The translations under genes and the position numbers were made by a program. A stretch of 64,000 nucleotides of DNA from Bacteroides sp. (GTDB lineage Bacteria > Bacteroidota > Bacteroidia > Bacteroidales > Muribaculaceae): assembly GCA_014802265.1 (NCBI GenBank), contig JAAVCP010000025.1:59897-123896 (forward strand), read 5' to 3'. Shown in pieces: positions 37,474 to 47,334 of this stretch. How positions within the stretch are numbered: position 1 is the first letter of the stretch; each line of letters opens with the position of its first letter. Below the pieces are notes generated by a model. The model saw nothing but the letters and a program-made list of their open reading frames with translations, was not told the DNA's origin and made no database searches.

Positions 37474-38511
37474 ATGGATAATAACCAGACTGAAATATCA
37501 GAACTTGGCGAGTTTGGGTTGATTTCTCATCTCACAAAAGACTTTCCTCTTAATAATCCACAGACCAAAAAAGGTGTTGGCGATGATGCTGCCATCTTGA
37601 ATTTTGGAAGTAAGGACGTGCTTGTCACGACCGACCTTCTCCTTGAAGGAATCCATTTTGATCTCAGGTATGTACCCTTGAAGCATCTTGGATATAAGGC
37701 TGCGATTGTCAATTTCAGTGATATATATGCCATGAACGGCACGCCGAAGCAGATCACGGTGAGCATAGGTGTTTCAAGTCGCTTCACTGTGGAGCATCTT
37801 GAACAGATTTATTCAGGCATAAAGCTTGCCTGTGAGCTATATGGGGTAGATATGGTTGGAGGCGATACCAGCGCGTCAGTCACCGGATTGGTTATAAGTA
37901 TCACTTGTCTCGGTGAGGCAGATGTGGATGATGTGGTAAAGCGGTCTGGGGCAAAACCTACCGATATTGTTTGTGTGAGCGGTGACCTCGGGGCAGCATT
38001 TATGGGGCTTCAACTTCTGGAGAGAGAGAATAAGGTGGCAGCAGGGCAGAAAGACTTTCAGCCCGATTTTGCCGGGAAAGAATATATTCTGGAACGCCAG
38101 TTGAAGCCGGAGGCAAGACGCGATATTGTGGAATTATTAAGAAAGGAAGGGATAAAACCCACTTCCATGATTGACGTGAGCGACGGTCTCTCTTCCGAAA
38201 TTTTGCATATATGCAAGGAATCTGACACCGGATGCCGTATATATGAGGATAAAATTCCTATTGACTACCAGACAGCATTAATGGCAGAAGAATTTAACAT
38301 GAACCTGGTGACTGCCGCTATGAACGGTGGGGAGGATTATGAACTGTTGTTTACTGTGCCTCTGACTGACCATGATAAGATAGAGAAACTGAAGGGGATC
38401 AACATGATCGGTTATATCACAAAGCCGGAACTTGGGTGTGCCCTTGTCTCACGTGACGGTGCGGAAATTCCACTGAAAGCACAGGGTTGGTCAGCCTTTC
38501 CGAAGGCTTAA
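37474..38511 (+). CDS. thiL: Thiamine-phosphate kinase
   Basis: GVGDDAAILNFGSKDVLVTTDLLLEGIHF, VGGDTSASVTGLVISITCLG, IDVSDGLSSEILHIC, GGEDYELLFTV. Confidence 0.93.
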   Translation: MDNNQTEISELGEFGLISHLTKDFPLNNPQTKKGVGDDAAILNFGSKDVLVTTDLLLEGIHFDLRYVPLKHLGYKAAIVNFSDIYAMNGTPKQITVSIGVSSRFTVEHLEQIYSGIKLACELYGVDMVGGDTSASVTGLVISITCLGEADVDDVVKRSGAKPTDIVCVSGDLGAAFMGLQLLERENKVAAGQKDFQPDFAGKEYILERQLKPEARRDIVELLRKEGIKPTSMIDVSDGLSSEILHICKESDTGCRIYEDKIPIDYQTALMAEEFNMNLVTAAMNGGEDYELLFTVPLTDHDKIEKLKGINMIGYITKPELGCALVSRDGAEIPLKAQGWSAFPKA

Positions 38512-38515
38512 ATTT

Positions 38516-38554
38516 AAAATTAGCAGAAAAATGACATAGTTTTCTGCTAATTTT
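38516..38554 (+). terminator. Intrinsic terminator after thiL
   Basis: AAAATTAGCAGAAAA-atgacatag-TTTTCTGCTAATTTT, 15-bp perfect arms. Confidence 0.8.
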
Positions 38555-38595
38555 AATAAGGTTTAAACTCATTGAAGATTATTTAACAGAGATAA

Positions 38596-38628
38596 TTGGA
38601 ATTTTTAAGTTAATAAATGCTATTTTTG
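38596..38628 (+). promoter_or_regulatory. Bacteroidota-type promoter of moxR/bat operon
   Basis: TTG 38596-38598; TATTTTTG 38621-38628. Confidence 0.5.
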
Positions 38629-38680
38629 CACTTTGAAAATTCCCTACTATCATATAAAATAAAAATATTATTCTCAATAT

Positions 38681-39676
38681 ATGAATGAGACAGTGAATAT
38701 CAGAGAGTTGAACGATCTGATTGCTTCAAAAAGCAGTTTTCTCAGTATGATTCGCAGCGGCATGGACCGTCGCATAGTTGGTCAAAAGCATCTTATTGAC
38801 TCTTTGCTGATTGCCCTTTTGTGTAATGGTCATGTGCTTCTTGAAGGTGTGCCGGGTCTTGCAAAGACTCTTGCTATAAAGACTCTCGCCAACCTTGTGG
38901 ATGCTAAATACAGTCGTATTCAGTTCACTCCTGACTTGCTCCCTGCCGATGTTATCGGTACGCTTATCTATAGCATTAAAAAGGAGACTTTCGAGGTAAA
39001 AAAAGGTCCGATTTTTGCCAACTTCGTTCTTGCAGATGAGATCAACCGTGCTCCGGCTAAGGTGCAGAGTGCATTGCTCGAAGCCATGCAGGAACGTCAG
39101 GTAACGATTGGTGACGAGACTTTCCCACTTGACAAACCTTTCCTTGTCATGGCTACCCAGAACCCGATAGAACAGGAAGGTACCTATCCTCTTCCGGAGG
39201 CACAAACTGACCGATTCTTGTTGAAGGTGGTTATTGGTTATCCTACCAAGGAGGAAGAGAAATCGATTATCCGCCAAAATATTCATGGTGTGCTTGATCC
39301 TATCCGTCCTGTGGTCAGCCCGGAAGAGATCCTTGAGGTACAGAAGATTGTTGAAAAAATCTATATAGATGAAAAAATAGAGAACTATATAGTAGACATA
39401 GTATTCGCCACACGTGAACCGGCGAAGTTCGGTCTTCCTGACCTGACGAGCATCATTGCCTACGGAGCCTCCCCGCGTGCCTCAATCAGCCTTGCCTTGG
39501 CTTCAAGAGCTTATGCTTTCCTTCAGGGGAGAGGCTATGTAATTCCGGAAGATGTAAGGGCTGTGTGCCACGACGTTATGCGCCATAGAATCGGACTCAC
39601 ATATGAGGCTGAGGCAAACAACATCGGTGCAGATGAAGTGATAACAGCTATCCTTGACAAAGTAGTGGTGCCCTGA
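38681..39676 (+). CDS. MoxR-family AAA+ ATPase
   Basis: GHVLLEGVPGLAKTLAIKTLA, FVLADEINRAPAKVQSALLEAMQERQVTIG, MATQNPIEQEGTYPLPEAQTDRF. Confidence 0.94.
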   Translation: MNETVNIRELNDLIASKSSFLSMIRSGMDRRIVGQKHLIDSLLIALLCNGHVLLEGVPGLAKTLAIKTLANLVDAKYSRIQFTPDLLPADVIGTLIYSIKKETFEVKKGPIFANFVLADEINRAPAKVQSALLEAMQERQVTIGDETFPLDKPFLVMATQNPIEQEGTYPLPEAQTDRFLLKVVIGYPTKEEEKSIIRQNIHGVLDPIRPVVSPEEILEVQKIVEKIYIDEKIENYIVDIVFATREPAKFGLPDLTSIIAYGASPRASISLALASRAYAFLQGRGYVIPEDVRAVCHDVMRHRIGLTYEAEANNIGADEVITAILDKVVVP

Positions 39677-39719
39677 TGATTCGGGAGCGAAACCACATTG
39701 TCAATAGATTTTATTAATT

Positions 39720-40601
39720 ATGGATGCTAAAGAACTGCTTCAGAAAGTAAGACAAATTGAAATAAAGACCCGCGGATTGAGCCAGAACATATTCGCGGGC
39801 GAATATCACACCGCCTTCAAAGGGCGTGGCGTGATATTTTCTGAAGTGAGGGAATACCAGCCGGGTGACGATATAAGAGACATCGACTGGAATGTCACTG
39901 CCCGTCAGAATAAGCCTTATGTTAAGGTTTATGAGGAGGAACGTGAACTTACAATGATGCTTCTTATTGATGTCAGCGGCAGCAGCGATTTCGGAGCTGC
40001 CGGCGAGCGTAAGAAGGAATTGATTGCAGAAATAGCCGCCACGCTTGCTTTTTCCTCCATCCAGAACAACGACAAGGTGGGTGTGATTTTTTTCAGTGAC
40101 AGGATAGAAAAATTCATTCCGCCAAAAAAAGGTAAAAAGCACATATTGCTGATTATCCGTGAAATAATTGACATGCAGCCGAGTAGCCGCGGTACGAATA
40201 TCGACGTGGCGTTGAAGTTTATGACCAATGCGTTGAAGAAGCGTTGCACAGCATTTCTGCTGAGCGACTTTATCGACAACCATGATTATTTCTCCAGCAT
40301 GTCGATAGCTAATCGTAAACATGATCTTGCCGCTATCCAGGTCTATGATAAGCGTGATGCAAAATTGCCCAATGTGGGGCTTGTGAGAGTCAGAGACATG
40401 GAGACAGGAGCCGACCGTTGGATTGACACATCATCGGCAAAAGTCAGAAGGGCTTTTGACAAGGCATGGTATGAGAGGCAACAGAAATTATCATCTACCG
40501 TGGGACGTTGTGGTGTGGATCTGGCTTCAATCACTACCGATGAAGATTTTGTGAAGGCGCTTCTTGCGCTGTTCCGCAATAGGTCGTCAGTGAGAAGATA
40601 G
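39720..40601 (+). CDS. DUF58 domain-containing protein
   Basis: GVIFSEVREYQPGDDIRDIDWNVTARQNKPYVKVYEEERELTMMLLIDVSGSSDFG. Confidence 0.92.
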   Translation: MDAKELLQKVRQIEIKTRGLSQNIFAGEYHTAFKGRGVIFSEVREYQPGDDIRDIDWNVTARQNKPYVKVYEEERELTMMLLIDVSGSSDFGAAGERKKELIAEIAATLAFSSIQNNDKVGVIFFSDRIEKFIPPKKGKKHILLIIREIIDMQPSSRGTNIDVALKFMTNALKKRCTAFLLSDFIDNHDYFSSMSIANRKHDLAAIQVYDKRDAKLPNVGLVRVRDMETGADRWIDTSSAKVRRAFDKAWYERQQKLSSTVGRCGVDLASITTDEDFVKALLALFRNRSSVRR

Positions 40602-40611
40602 TTAAAATTCA

Positions 40612-41640
40612 ATGATAATGAATCAAAGAATAAAATACATATTGATTCTTTTGGCGTGCGTGTGCTGTCTGCAGATGCAGTCAAAGGTGATGGTGACGGC
40701 AAAGCTTGACTCTGTGAATTTGCTCATGGGGAAATTGACCACGCTATCAATGGAGGTGGTGCAAGATAAGGGAAAGCCGGGAGGGTTCAAAATTTTTCGC
40801 GATGTGAATCCTGCTTTGGGCTATGTCGGTGTGTGTGGCGACAGTATAGAGCTTCGCACCTCTTATACTACTGACACTGTTGATTTAGGGTCCGGGCGTA
40901 TTCAGATTAATTATCAGATACCCCTTCAGGCTTTTGATTCAGGCACATATCGTCTCCCTGAGTTTGTATATGTGTCGGAAAGTGATTCAGCCCGTTCCAA
41001 TGCATTGACCCTTAATGTGGTGCCGGTAAAAGTCACTGCTGATGACCCTATAGCCGGATTTGCAAAGGTAGCGGAGCCGGAAGGATCACAGTTTTTTGAC
41101 TTTGTTCCTGACTGGCTTGCTGATTTCTGGTGGGTGATTCTGATTGTGCTTCTTGCCATTGCAGCATTTATTTGGGCAATGCGCAGATATAAGAAAGAAG
41201 GTACCGTGCTTCCCAAGAAACCTGAACCCACTCCTTACGAGATAGCAATGTCCGGGCTTCTTAAACTTAAGGATAAGAAGCTTTGGGAAAATGGGATGGA
41301 GAAGGAATATTTCACCGAGCTTACCGACATTCTGCGCACTTATCTTGACAAGAGATTTGGAATAAATGCCATGGAGATGACAACCCGTGAGATTATGGAT
41401 CGTCTTTACCACAGCGATGTAAAAGATAAGCGCGACTATATACGCCAAATTTTGAATGTGGCTGACTTTGTGAAGTTTGCTAAGGTGCGTCCTCTTCCTG
41501 CTGACAATATTGAGGCATATAATAATGCTGTTAAGTTTGTGGAGGAGACCAAACCCGTGCCGGTTGAAAAAGCGGATGACCAGACTTCAGATGCCTCTGT
41601 GAGGAAAGCGCAGACTAATAAGAAAGGAGGTGGGAAATGA
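40612..41640 (+). CDS. Single-TM bat-operon protein with N-terminal beta domain
   Basis: Signal peptide, TM at WWVILIVLLAIAAFIWAMRRYKK, cytoplasmic helical tail; position in bat operon. Confidence 0.75.
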   Translation: MIMNQRIKYILILLACVCCLQMQSKVMVTAKLDSVNLLMGKLTTLSMEVVQDKGKPGGFKIFRDVNPALGYVGVCGDSIELRTSYTTDTVDLGSGRIQINYQIPLQAFDSGTYRLPEFVYVSESDSARSNALTLNVVPVKVTADDPIAGFAKVAEPEGSQFFDFVPDWLADFWWVILIVLLAIAAFIWAMRRYKKEGTVLPKKPEPTPYEIAMSGLLKLKDKKLWENGMEKEYFTELTDILRTYLDKRFGINAMEMTTREIMDRLYHSDVKDKRDYIRQILNVADFVKFAKVRPLPADNIEAYNNAVKFVEETKPVPVEKADDQTSDASVRKAQTNKKGGGK

Positions 41641-42614
41641 TGTTTAAATATCCCGGGCTCCTTTGGCTACTGTTAATCTTGCTTCCGCTGATTGCATGGT
41701 ATGTATGGAAGCACCGCAATGCTAATCCTTCATTAGGAATTTCAACTATTTCTCCGGTGCTGAACCTTCCCGTGTCATGGAAGACTATAGTGATGCATGT
41801 GGCTTTCGGTCTTCAGCTTGTGGCTATTGCCGGGTTGATTGTTGCGCTTGCGCGCCCGCAGACTCATGATCATTTGCGCACGTCACGCATTGAGGGTACT
41901 GACATTGTGCTTGCTATCGACATATCTGGAAGTATGTCAGCACGTGATTTTGAGCCTTCACGTTTTGCCGCAGCTAAAGAGGTGGCTTCAAAGTTTGTCA
42001 ATCAGCGTGTCAATGACAACATGGGTTTGGTGGTGTTTGCCGGTGAGAGCCTTTCGCTTATGCCGCTTACCAATGACCGTGCTGCTTTGATCAATGCAAT
42101 CGGAATGATCGATATGGGGCAGCTTAACGATGGCACTGCCATAGGCGATGGTCTTGTGAGCGCAATCAACCGCATCACTTCCGGAAAAGCAAAATCAAAG
42201 AGTATAATTCTCTTGACCGACGGCACAAACAATGCCGGAGATGTGCCTCCTTCCACAGCTGCGCAAATTGCAAAACAGAAAGGTATTAAGGTCTACACTA
42301 TCGGTGTGGGTAAAAATGGCACTATTCAAGTCACCGACCCATACGGATTTTCATCAACCACATTGGAGACTAAGATTGATGAGCAGTCGCTTAAGGAAAT
42401 TGCTGCCATGACAAACGGTAAGTATTTCCGTGCCACTGATGAGAAAATGCTTCGTCAGGTATTTGATGAAATCGACAGTCTTGAAAAGACAGTGCTTGAT
42501 GTGGACAAATACACCCTGACTGATGAAAACTTTATGCCTTGGGTGCTTATTTCTCTGGGAGCATTGTGCCTATATCTGATTTTAAGATACACCGTGCTTC
42601 GCCGGATTCCATAG
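41637..42614 (+). CDS. batA: VWA domain protein BatA
   Basis: TDIVLAIDISGSMSARDFEPSRFAAAKEV MIDAS, IILLTDGTNNAG; N- and C-terminal TMs. Confidence 0.88.
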   Translation: MMFKYPGLLWLLLILLPLIAWYVWKHRNANPSLGISTISPVLNLPVSWKTIVMHVAFGLQLVAIAGLIVALARPQTHDHLRTSRIEGTDIVLAIDISGSMSARDFEPSRFAAAKEVASKFVNQRVNDNMGLVVFAGESLSLMPLTNDRAALINAIGMIDMGQLNDGTAIGDGLVSAINRITSGKAKSKSIILLTDGTNNAGDVPPSTAAQIAKQKGIKVYTIGVGKNGTIQVTDPYGFSSTTLETKIDEQSLKEIAAMTNGKYFRATDEKMLRQVFDEIDSLEKTVLDVDKYTLTDENFMPWVLISLGALCLYLILRYTVLRRIP

Positions 42615-42648
42615 GCATAAATTTATTATGATATAAAACACTACAGAC

Positions 42649-43698
42649 ATGTTTAGTTTTGCATATCCCAAACTTCTGCTTCTACTTCTGCTGGTGCCGC
42701 TATTTGTGGGTCTTTATGCCTGGGCGCGTTATGCAAGAGGGAAAAAATTGCGCAAGTTTGGTAATCCTAAGATCCTTGCACCTCTGATGCCTGAGGTGTC
42801 ACCCTATAAGCCTCCAATCAAGATTACTCTTGAGATGGTTGCCTTGGCATTGATTATCATTGCCTGCGCACGCCCATGGGGTGGAGTGAAAGATGAGAAG
42901 ACAGTCAAGGAAGGTATTGAAGTGGTGATTGCCGTAGATGCCAGTAACTCTATGTTAGCTTCATCCACTGCCGACGAGAAAGGAATTGACAGAATGCGAA
43001 CCGCAAAGCTGATTCTTGAGAAGCTTATCAACCGCCTTGATAATGACAGGGTGGGACTGATTGTCTATGCCGGTGATGCTTATACACTTATCCCCGTTAC
43101 AAGTGATTATGTGTCAGCTAAATTGTTTCTAAACTCAATTGATCCTTCGCAATATAACAATCAGGGCACCAATATCGCAGCTGCCATCGACATGGCGACC
43201 AAATCATTTAGTGAGGATAAGAAGATTGGTAAAGCTATAATCTTAATCACTGATGCTGAGGAACTTGAAAATCAACAGAGCGTGATGGACGCTGCAAAGA
43301 TTGCCGCACGTAATGGCATTCAACTTGATGTGGTGGGTTTGGGAAGCACTGTTCCGGTACCAATCCCGTTGAAACGAGGTGGCTATCTGATGGATCCTGA
43401 GACCGGTGAACCTGTTCGCACGGCTCTTAATGAGGATCTTGCCACAGAGATAGCATCTGCCGGCAAAGGAATCTATGTCAATGCCTCCAACAAGGAAGCA
43501 CTGAATGAGCTTGACAAGCAGCTTGACACTGTTAAGAAAACTGCGTTGGAATCAAGCTTCTCGGCAATCCATGACGAGCTGTTTGGTATCTTCGCATGGT
43601 TTGCATTGGCTTTTTTGGTGGTAGATATTTTTGTGCTTGACCGTAAAATCGGCTGGCTTGATAAAATCACATTTTTCAAGAAGGAGGAGAAGGCATGA
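42649..43698 (+). CDS. batB: VWA domain protein BatB
   Basis: IEVVIAVDASNSMLAS, GLIVYAGDAYTLIPVTSDYVSAKLFLNSI, ILITDAEE. Confidence 0.88.
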   Translation: MFSFAYPKLLLLLLLVPLFVGLYAWARYARGKKLRKFGNPKILAPLMPEVSPYKPPIKITLEMVALALIIIACARPWGGVKDEKTVKEGIEVVIAVDASNSMLASSTADEKGIDRMRTAKLILEKLINRLDNDRVGLIVYAGDAYTLIPVTSDYVSAKLFLNSIDPSQYNNQGTNIAAAIDMATKSFSEDKKIGKAIILITDAEELENQQSVMDAAKIAARNGIQLDVVGLGSTVPVPIPLKRGGYLMDPETGEPVRTALNEDLATEIASAGKGIYVNASNKEALNELDKQLDTVKKTALESSFSAIHDELFGIFAWFALAFLVVDIFVLDRKIGWLDKITFFKKEEKA

Positions 43699-44489
43699 GA
43701 AGAGTATTGATGACAGCGTTGGTTATGTTGGTTGTCTGCCTGTTTGGTAATACCGATTTGCATGCTGAGAAAGTAGAATCAAACCGTAAGGAGCGTAACT
43801 TCATTAAGGAGGGTAATAAACTCTATAATGAAGGTCGCTATCGTGCGGCGTATCAGCAGTATATTGAGGCGTTGAAAGAAAACCCCAATTCAGCAGCCGC
43901 ACGATATAACCTCGGACTTTCTCAGATTAGACTTGGCACTAATCCCTCCGACACTACCCAATCTGCAAAAGATATGCTCACTAATGGTTGCAAGACTATG
44001 GAGCAGATTGCACAGATGGGACGTGAGAAACCGGAGTTGGCTGCACGCGCAAATTATAATCTGGGGAATGTGGCGTTTGAGTCACAAGATTTTGGCAAAG
44101 CTCTTAATTATTATAAACAGTCTTTACGCCTGAACCCTGATGATGAGGCTGCACGCAGAAATTTGAGGATCACTCAGTTGAAAATGCAGAATCAGGATCA
44201 AAACCAAGATCAGAATAAAGACCAGAACAAAGATCAGGACAAGGACCAAGAGCAGAACCAAGATCAAAATAAGGATCAGAACCAGGACCAAAATCAAGAT
44301 CAGAATAAAGACCAGCAACAGAATCAAAATCAGAATCAACAGCAGCAGCAACCTGACATAAATCAGCAGACTGCTGACCAGATTCTCAAAGCCATGGAGA
44401 ATAAAGAGAATCAGACACGTGCTCGCGTGGCAACCGGCAATCAAGGTGACAAGAGCACCGGAAGAAACCGTTCTCGTAAAAATTGGTAA
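43695..44489 (+). CDS. batC: TPR protein BatC with long Q/N/D/K low-complexity tail
   Basis: TPR repeats (YNEGRYRAAYQQYIEALKENPNSAAARYNLGLS); (KDQNQDQ)n tail; ATGA overlap with batB. Confidence 0.88.
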   Translation: MRRVLMTALVMLVVCLFGNTDLHAEKVESNRKERNFIKEGNKLYNEGRYRAAYQQYIEALKENPNSAAARYNLGLSQIRLGTNPSDTTQSAKDMLTNGCKTMEQIAQMGREKPELAARANYNLGNVAFESQDFGKALNYYKQSLRLNPDDEAARRNLRITQLKMQNQDQNQDQNKDQNKDQDKDQEQNQDQNKDQNQDQNQDQNKDQQQNQNQNQQQQQPDINQQTADQILKAMENKENQTRARVATGNQGDKSTGRNRSRKNW

Positions 44490-44524
44490 TCTTGATTGAC
44501 TGTATAAGAATAAATATAGGAAAG

Positions 44525-45445
44525 ATGATTAGAGGTTTGTCTGAAATATCATTTGTTATAGCATTAGTCATCATTGCGTTTCCTGCCTACGGCAAGAAAC
44601 ACAATGATGACGTGCAATCATATTTGGAAACTAAGATAAACCGCGATAAAGTGGTGGAGGGGGAGATGCTTATCTACGAAGTGGTGCTTCATACGCCTGA
44701 CCCCAATATTGTCGGAATAGAACTTGAGAAAAACCCCTCGTTCAAAAATCTTCCTGTCTCACGTGCTGCTGCTGATAATAATCTTATGGTAGCAGAAGAT
44801 GACGGCATAAAGTTCTATTCTGCAGTAATCGACCGTTTTTTTATTGAGGCTGCTGAAGTTGGCAAACAAAAACTGGAGGGGGGAAGCTATAATATAGGAT
44901 ATGGAAGGAAAGTGCAGATGCAAGACCCTTTTTGGGGACCTTATCTTGCAGACAGGGTAGAGGTCACTACTCTTACTGCCCCTGACTTGAATATCAATAT
45001 CGTCCCCCTCCCGACAAAAGATCGTCCAAATGATTTTTCCGGTGCCGTGGGTAATTTCACAATCGAGGTGGAACTTCCCTCGGGCGATATTCATCCCGGA
45101 GATGAGGCAATAGCTATAATCACCATTGAAGGTGATGGCGATCTGTCGAGGGCTGCTTTGCCTGATGTGATGACTGTTTTTTCTGATAATCTGAAATTCC
45201 GGTCAATGACAGAAACCCGCAATCATTTTGTAAAAGAGAGTGTGATAGGGTCAGAGATAGAGATAGAATGCACTTTCATTCCGGTTAAAGAGGGTGAATA
45301 TGTATTGGGTGAATGTTCTTTCTCTTATTATAATCCGGTCAGCCGTAAATATGAACGGGCACGGTCAGCTCCAGTGTCAGTGAAAGTTATTTCTTCAGGT
45401 ATTAATGACAACAAGCACTCACCTGCTCAATATATGGATATTTAG
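44525..45445 (+). CDS. Short BatD-like exported protein, no C-terminal TM/cytoplasmic part
   Basis: INRDKVVEGEMLIYEVVLHTPDPNIVGIELEKNPSF; FSGAVGNFTIEVELPSGDIHPGDEAIAIITIEGDGDLSRAALPDV matches the BatD pattern of the next gene. Confidence 0.78.
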   Translation: MIRGLSEISFVIALVIIAFPAYGKKHNDDVQSYLETKINRDKVVEGEMLIYEVVLHTPDPNIVGIELEKNPSFKNLPVSRAAADNNLMVAEDDGIKFYSAVIDRFFIEAAEVGKQKLEGGSYNIGYGRKVQMQDPFWGPYLADRVEVTTLTAPDLNINIVPLPTKDRPNDFSGAVGNFTIEVELPSGDIHPGDEAIAIITIEGDGDLSRAALPDVMTVFSDNLKFRSMTETRNHFVKESVIGSEIEIECTFIPVKEGEYVLGECSFSYYNPVSRKYERARSAPVSVKVISSGINDNKHSPAQYMDI

Positions 45446-45483
45446 TCAGTCATCTACATGTAACTCAAATTCATTATTAGACA

Positions 45484-47334
45484 ATGAAAGATAAAATAAG
45501 ACACATATTGCTTCTTCTGTTGATTATCTGTTGTGGAGGAGAAGCATTTGCCGCCTCCGTAAGACTGAGCGTACAGTCTGGAAGAGGAAGGAGGGAGATT
45601 GGTGTCGGCGACCTGTTTTATATATCGTATGAGGTAAGTGACATTGATCAGGCTCCGGAAAAACCAGCCTCTGTGCCGGGTGCTAAGGTGATGTATTTTG
45701 AGCGTACCGGACAAAGCTCCAGATTTACGAGCGTGAATGGAAAGACTTCACAAAGCTTCAGCTATACATATACGTTAACCTTGAAGGCACAGACTGAGGG
45801 GCAATACTCTTTTGGTCCCGTATCTGTCGGAGATGTGAAGAGTAACGCTGTCAACTATACTATCGGCGCAGCGGTATCTGCCACCCCTCCTCAGCAGGGA
45901 GGCACACAGTCGGCTGCTCCTGACAGACATAACAGTGCCGAGGGTCCCAAATTTATCGGTAAGGGCGACGGTAATCTGTTTATGAAGGCTCATGTGTCAA
46001 AGACATCAGCCTATGAGCAGGAGGCATTGGTATATACCGTGAAACTTTACACCACTTATGATGCCGTTAAATTCATAGGTGCCACTGCCGCTCCTAAATT
46101 TGAGGGTTTTGTGGTAGAGGAATCAAAAGATGTGTCCACTTCCTTAAGTTATGAGACTGTAAATGGCAAGACATATGCAACTGCCATTATAGCCCGATAT
46201 ATTATTTTCCCACAGATGGAGGGTAATCTTAAAGTGCTTGGCAATACTTATACGGTAAGCGTCGATGAAAGAGAATATTATCACGATCCTTTCTGGGGGA
46301 ACCTTTCTGTTGCAAAACCATTGCAGCTTAATGTCACACCTAATGACCTTACAGTTAATGTAAAAGGACTTCCGAAGCCTGTCCCGGCAGATTTCTCAGG
46401 CGGCGTAGGCGACTTTAAAATTTCATCTACTCTTCCTTCGCAGACATTTCTGAGTAATCAGGCTGCCTCCATAATATATACGGTTACAGGCACCGGTAAC
46501 TTGAAATATGTCAAGTTGCCTGATCTTAACTCCCTATATCCGCCGGAACTTGAGGTCTACAGTCCCACCCCGGAGGTAAATGCAAATGTAGGGTCAACAA
46601 ATGTCAGCGGCACAGCCAGATTTGACTATTCGTTCATGCCTCTTGAGTCTGGCTCGTTCTCTATTCCTTCCGTGAATCTGGTTTATTTTAATCCGTCTAC
46701 AGGCAGGTATGAGAAATCCACTGCTAAAGGCTACACTGTAAACGTAGGTGCTGGGAAAGGTTCTGAAAAATCTCAGACCCGCGGTCAGCTTTCATTCAAT
46801 CCTGATTTGCTCCCTATTACAGGCGGTGTTTCAACTAATCATTCCCGATATGTGGAGAAATTTGGATATTGGTTGTTGTTTATCCTTCCTGTATTGATAT
46901 TACTCGGAGCAGTGACCTATTACCGAGCTTATCTGAAGGCGAATGCCGATTATCTCGCTGTCAAGAGCCGTCGGGCAAGCAAGATGGCAAGATTACGTCT
47001 GAAAAAAGCCGCTGCCTGCATGAAGAAAAATGATGTGGATCATTTTTATGATGAGATGTTGTCGGCTATATGGGGTTATCTTGGCGATAAACTTAAGATG
47101 CCGGTTTCTGAATTGAGTCGACAGAATGTCAGAGAGACACTTTTGTCACGTGACATTGAAGAAAAATATGTAAATGAGGTGATAGCTCTTCTTGATGAGT
47201 GTGAGTTTGCAAAATACGCACCCTCATCCGCCGGCTCCGACATGAAGTCGGTATATGAGAAGGGAATGCAGGTGATTAATAATTTCGAAGATGCCTTAAA
47301 GCAAAATAAAACTGTTACCGATGATGAGAAATAA
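45484..47334 (+). CDS. batD: BatD oxygen-tolerance-family protein
   Basis: VGDLFYISYEVSDIDQAPEKPASVPGAKVMYFERTGQSSRFTSVNGKTSQSFSYTYTL; FSGGVGDFKISSTLPSQTFLSNQAASIIYTVTGTGNLKYVKLPDL; TM near the C-terminus. Confidence 0.9.
   Translation: MKDKIRHILLLLLIICCGGEAFAASVRLSVQSGRGRREIGVGDLFYISYEVSDIDQAPEKPASVPGAKVMYFERTGQSSRFTSVNGKTSQSFSYTYTLTLKAQTEGQYSFGPVSVGDVKSNAVNYTIGAAVSATPPQQGGTQSAAPDRHNSAEGPKFIGKGDGNLFMKAHVSKTSAYEQEALVYTVKLYTTYDAVKFIGATAAPKFEGFVVEESKDVSTSLSYETVNGKTYATAIIARYIIFPQMEGNLKVLGNTYTVSVDEREYYHDPFWGNLSVAKPLQLNVTPNDLTVNVKGLPKPVPADFSGGVGDFKISSTLPSQTFLSNQAASIIYTVTGTGNLKYVKLPDLNSLYPPELEVYSPTPEVNANVGSTNVSGTARFDYSFMPLESGSFSIPSVNLVYFNPSTGRYEKSTAKGYTVNVGAGKGSEKSQTRGQLSFNPDLLPITGGVSTNHSRYVEKFGYWLLFILPVLILLGAVTYYRAYLKANADYLAVKSRRASKMARLRLKKAAACMKKNDVDHFYDEMLSAIWGYLGDKLKMPVSELSRQNVRETLLSRDIEEKYVNEVIALLDECEFAKYAPSSAGSDMKSVYEKGMQVINNFEDALKQNKTVTDDEK

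Noticed and set aside
38726-39286. 186-aa minus-strand ORF
   Set aside because: Fully antisense to the MoxR ATPase gene; shadow ORF.
39714-40322. 202-aa minus-strand ORF
   Set aside because: Fully antisense to the DUF58 gene; shadow ORF.
44180-44350. DNA tandem repeat (caagatcagaataaagaccagaac...)
   Set aside because: Explained as coding low-complexity tail of BatC; not an independent repeat element.
44124-44444. 106-aa minus-strand hydrophobic ORF (LLLLILILILLLVFILILILVLV...)
   Set aside because: Antisense of the batC KDQNQDQ repeat; artificial hydrophobicity from repeat composition.
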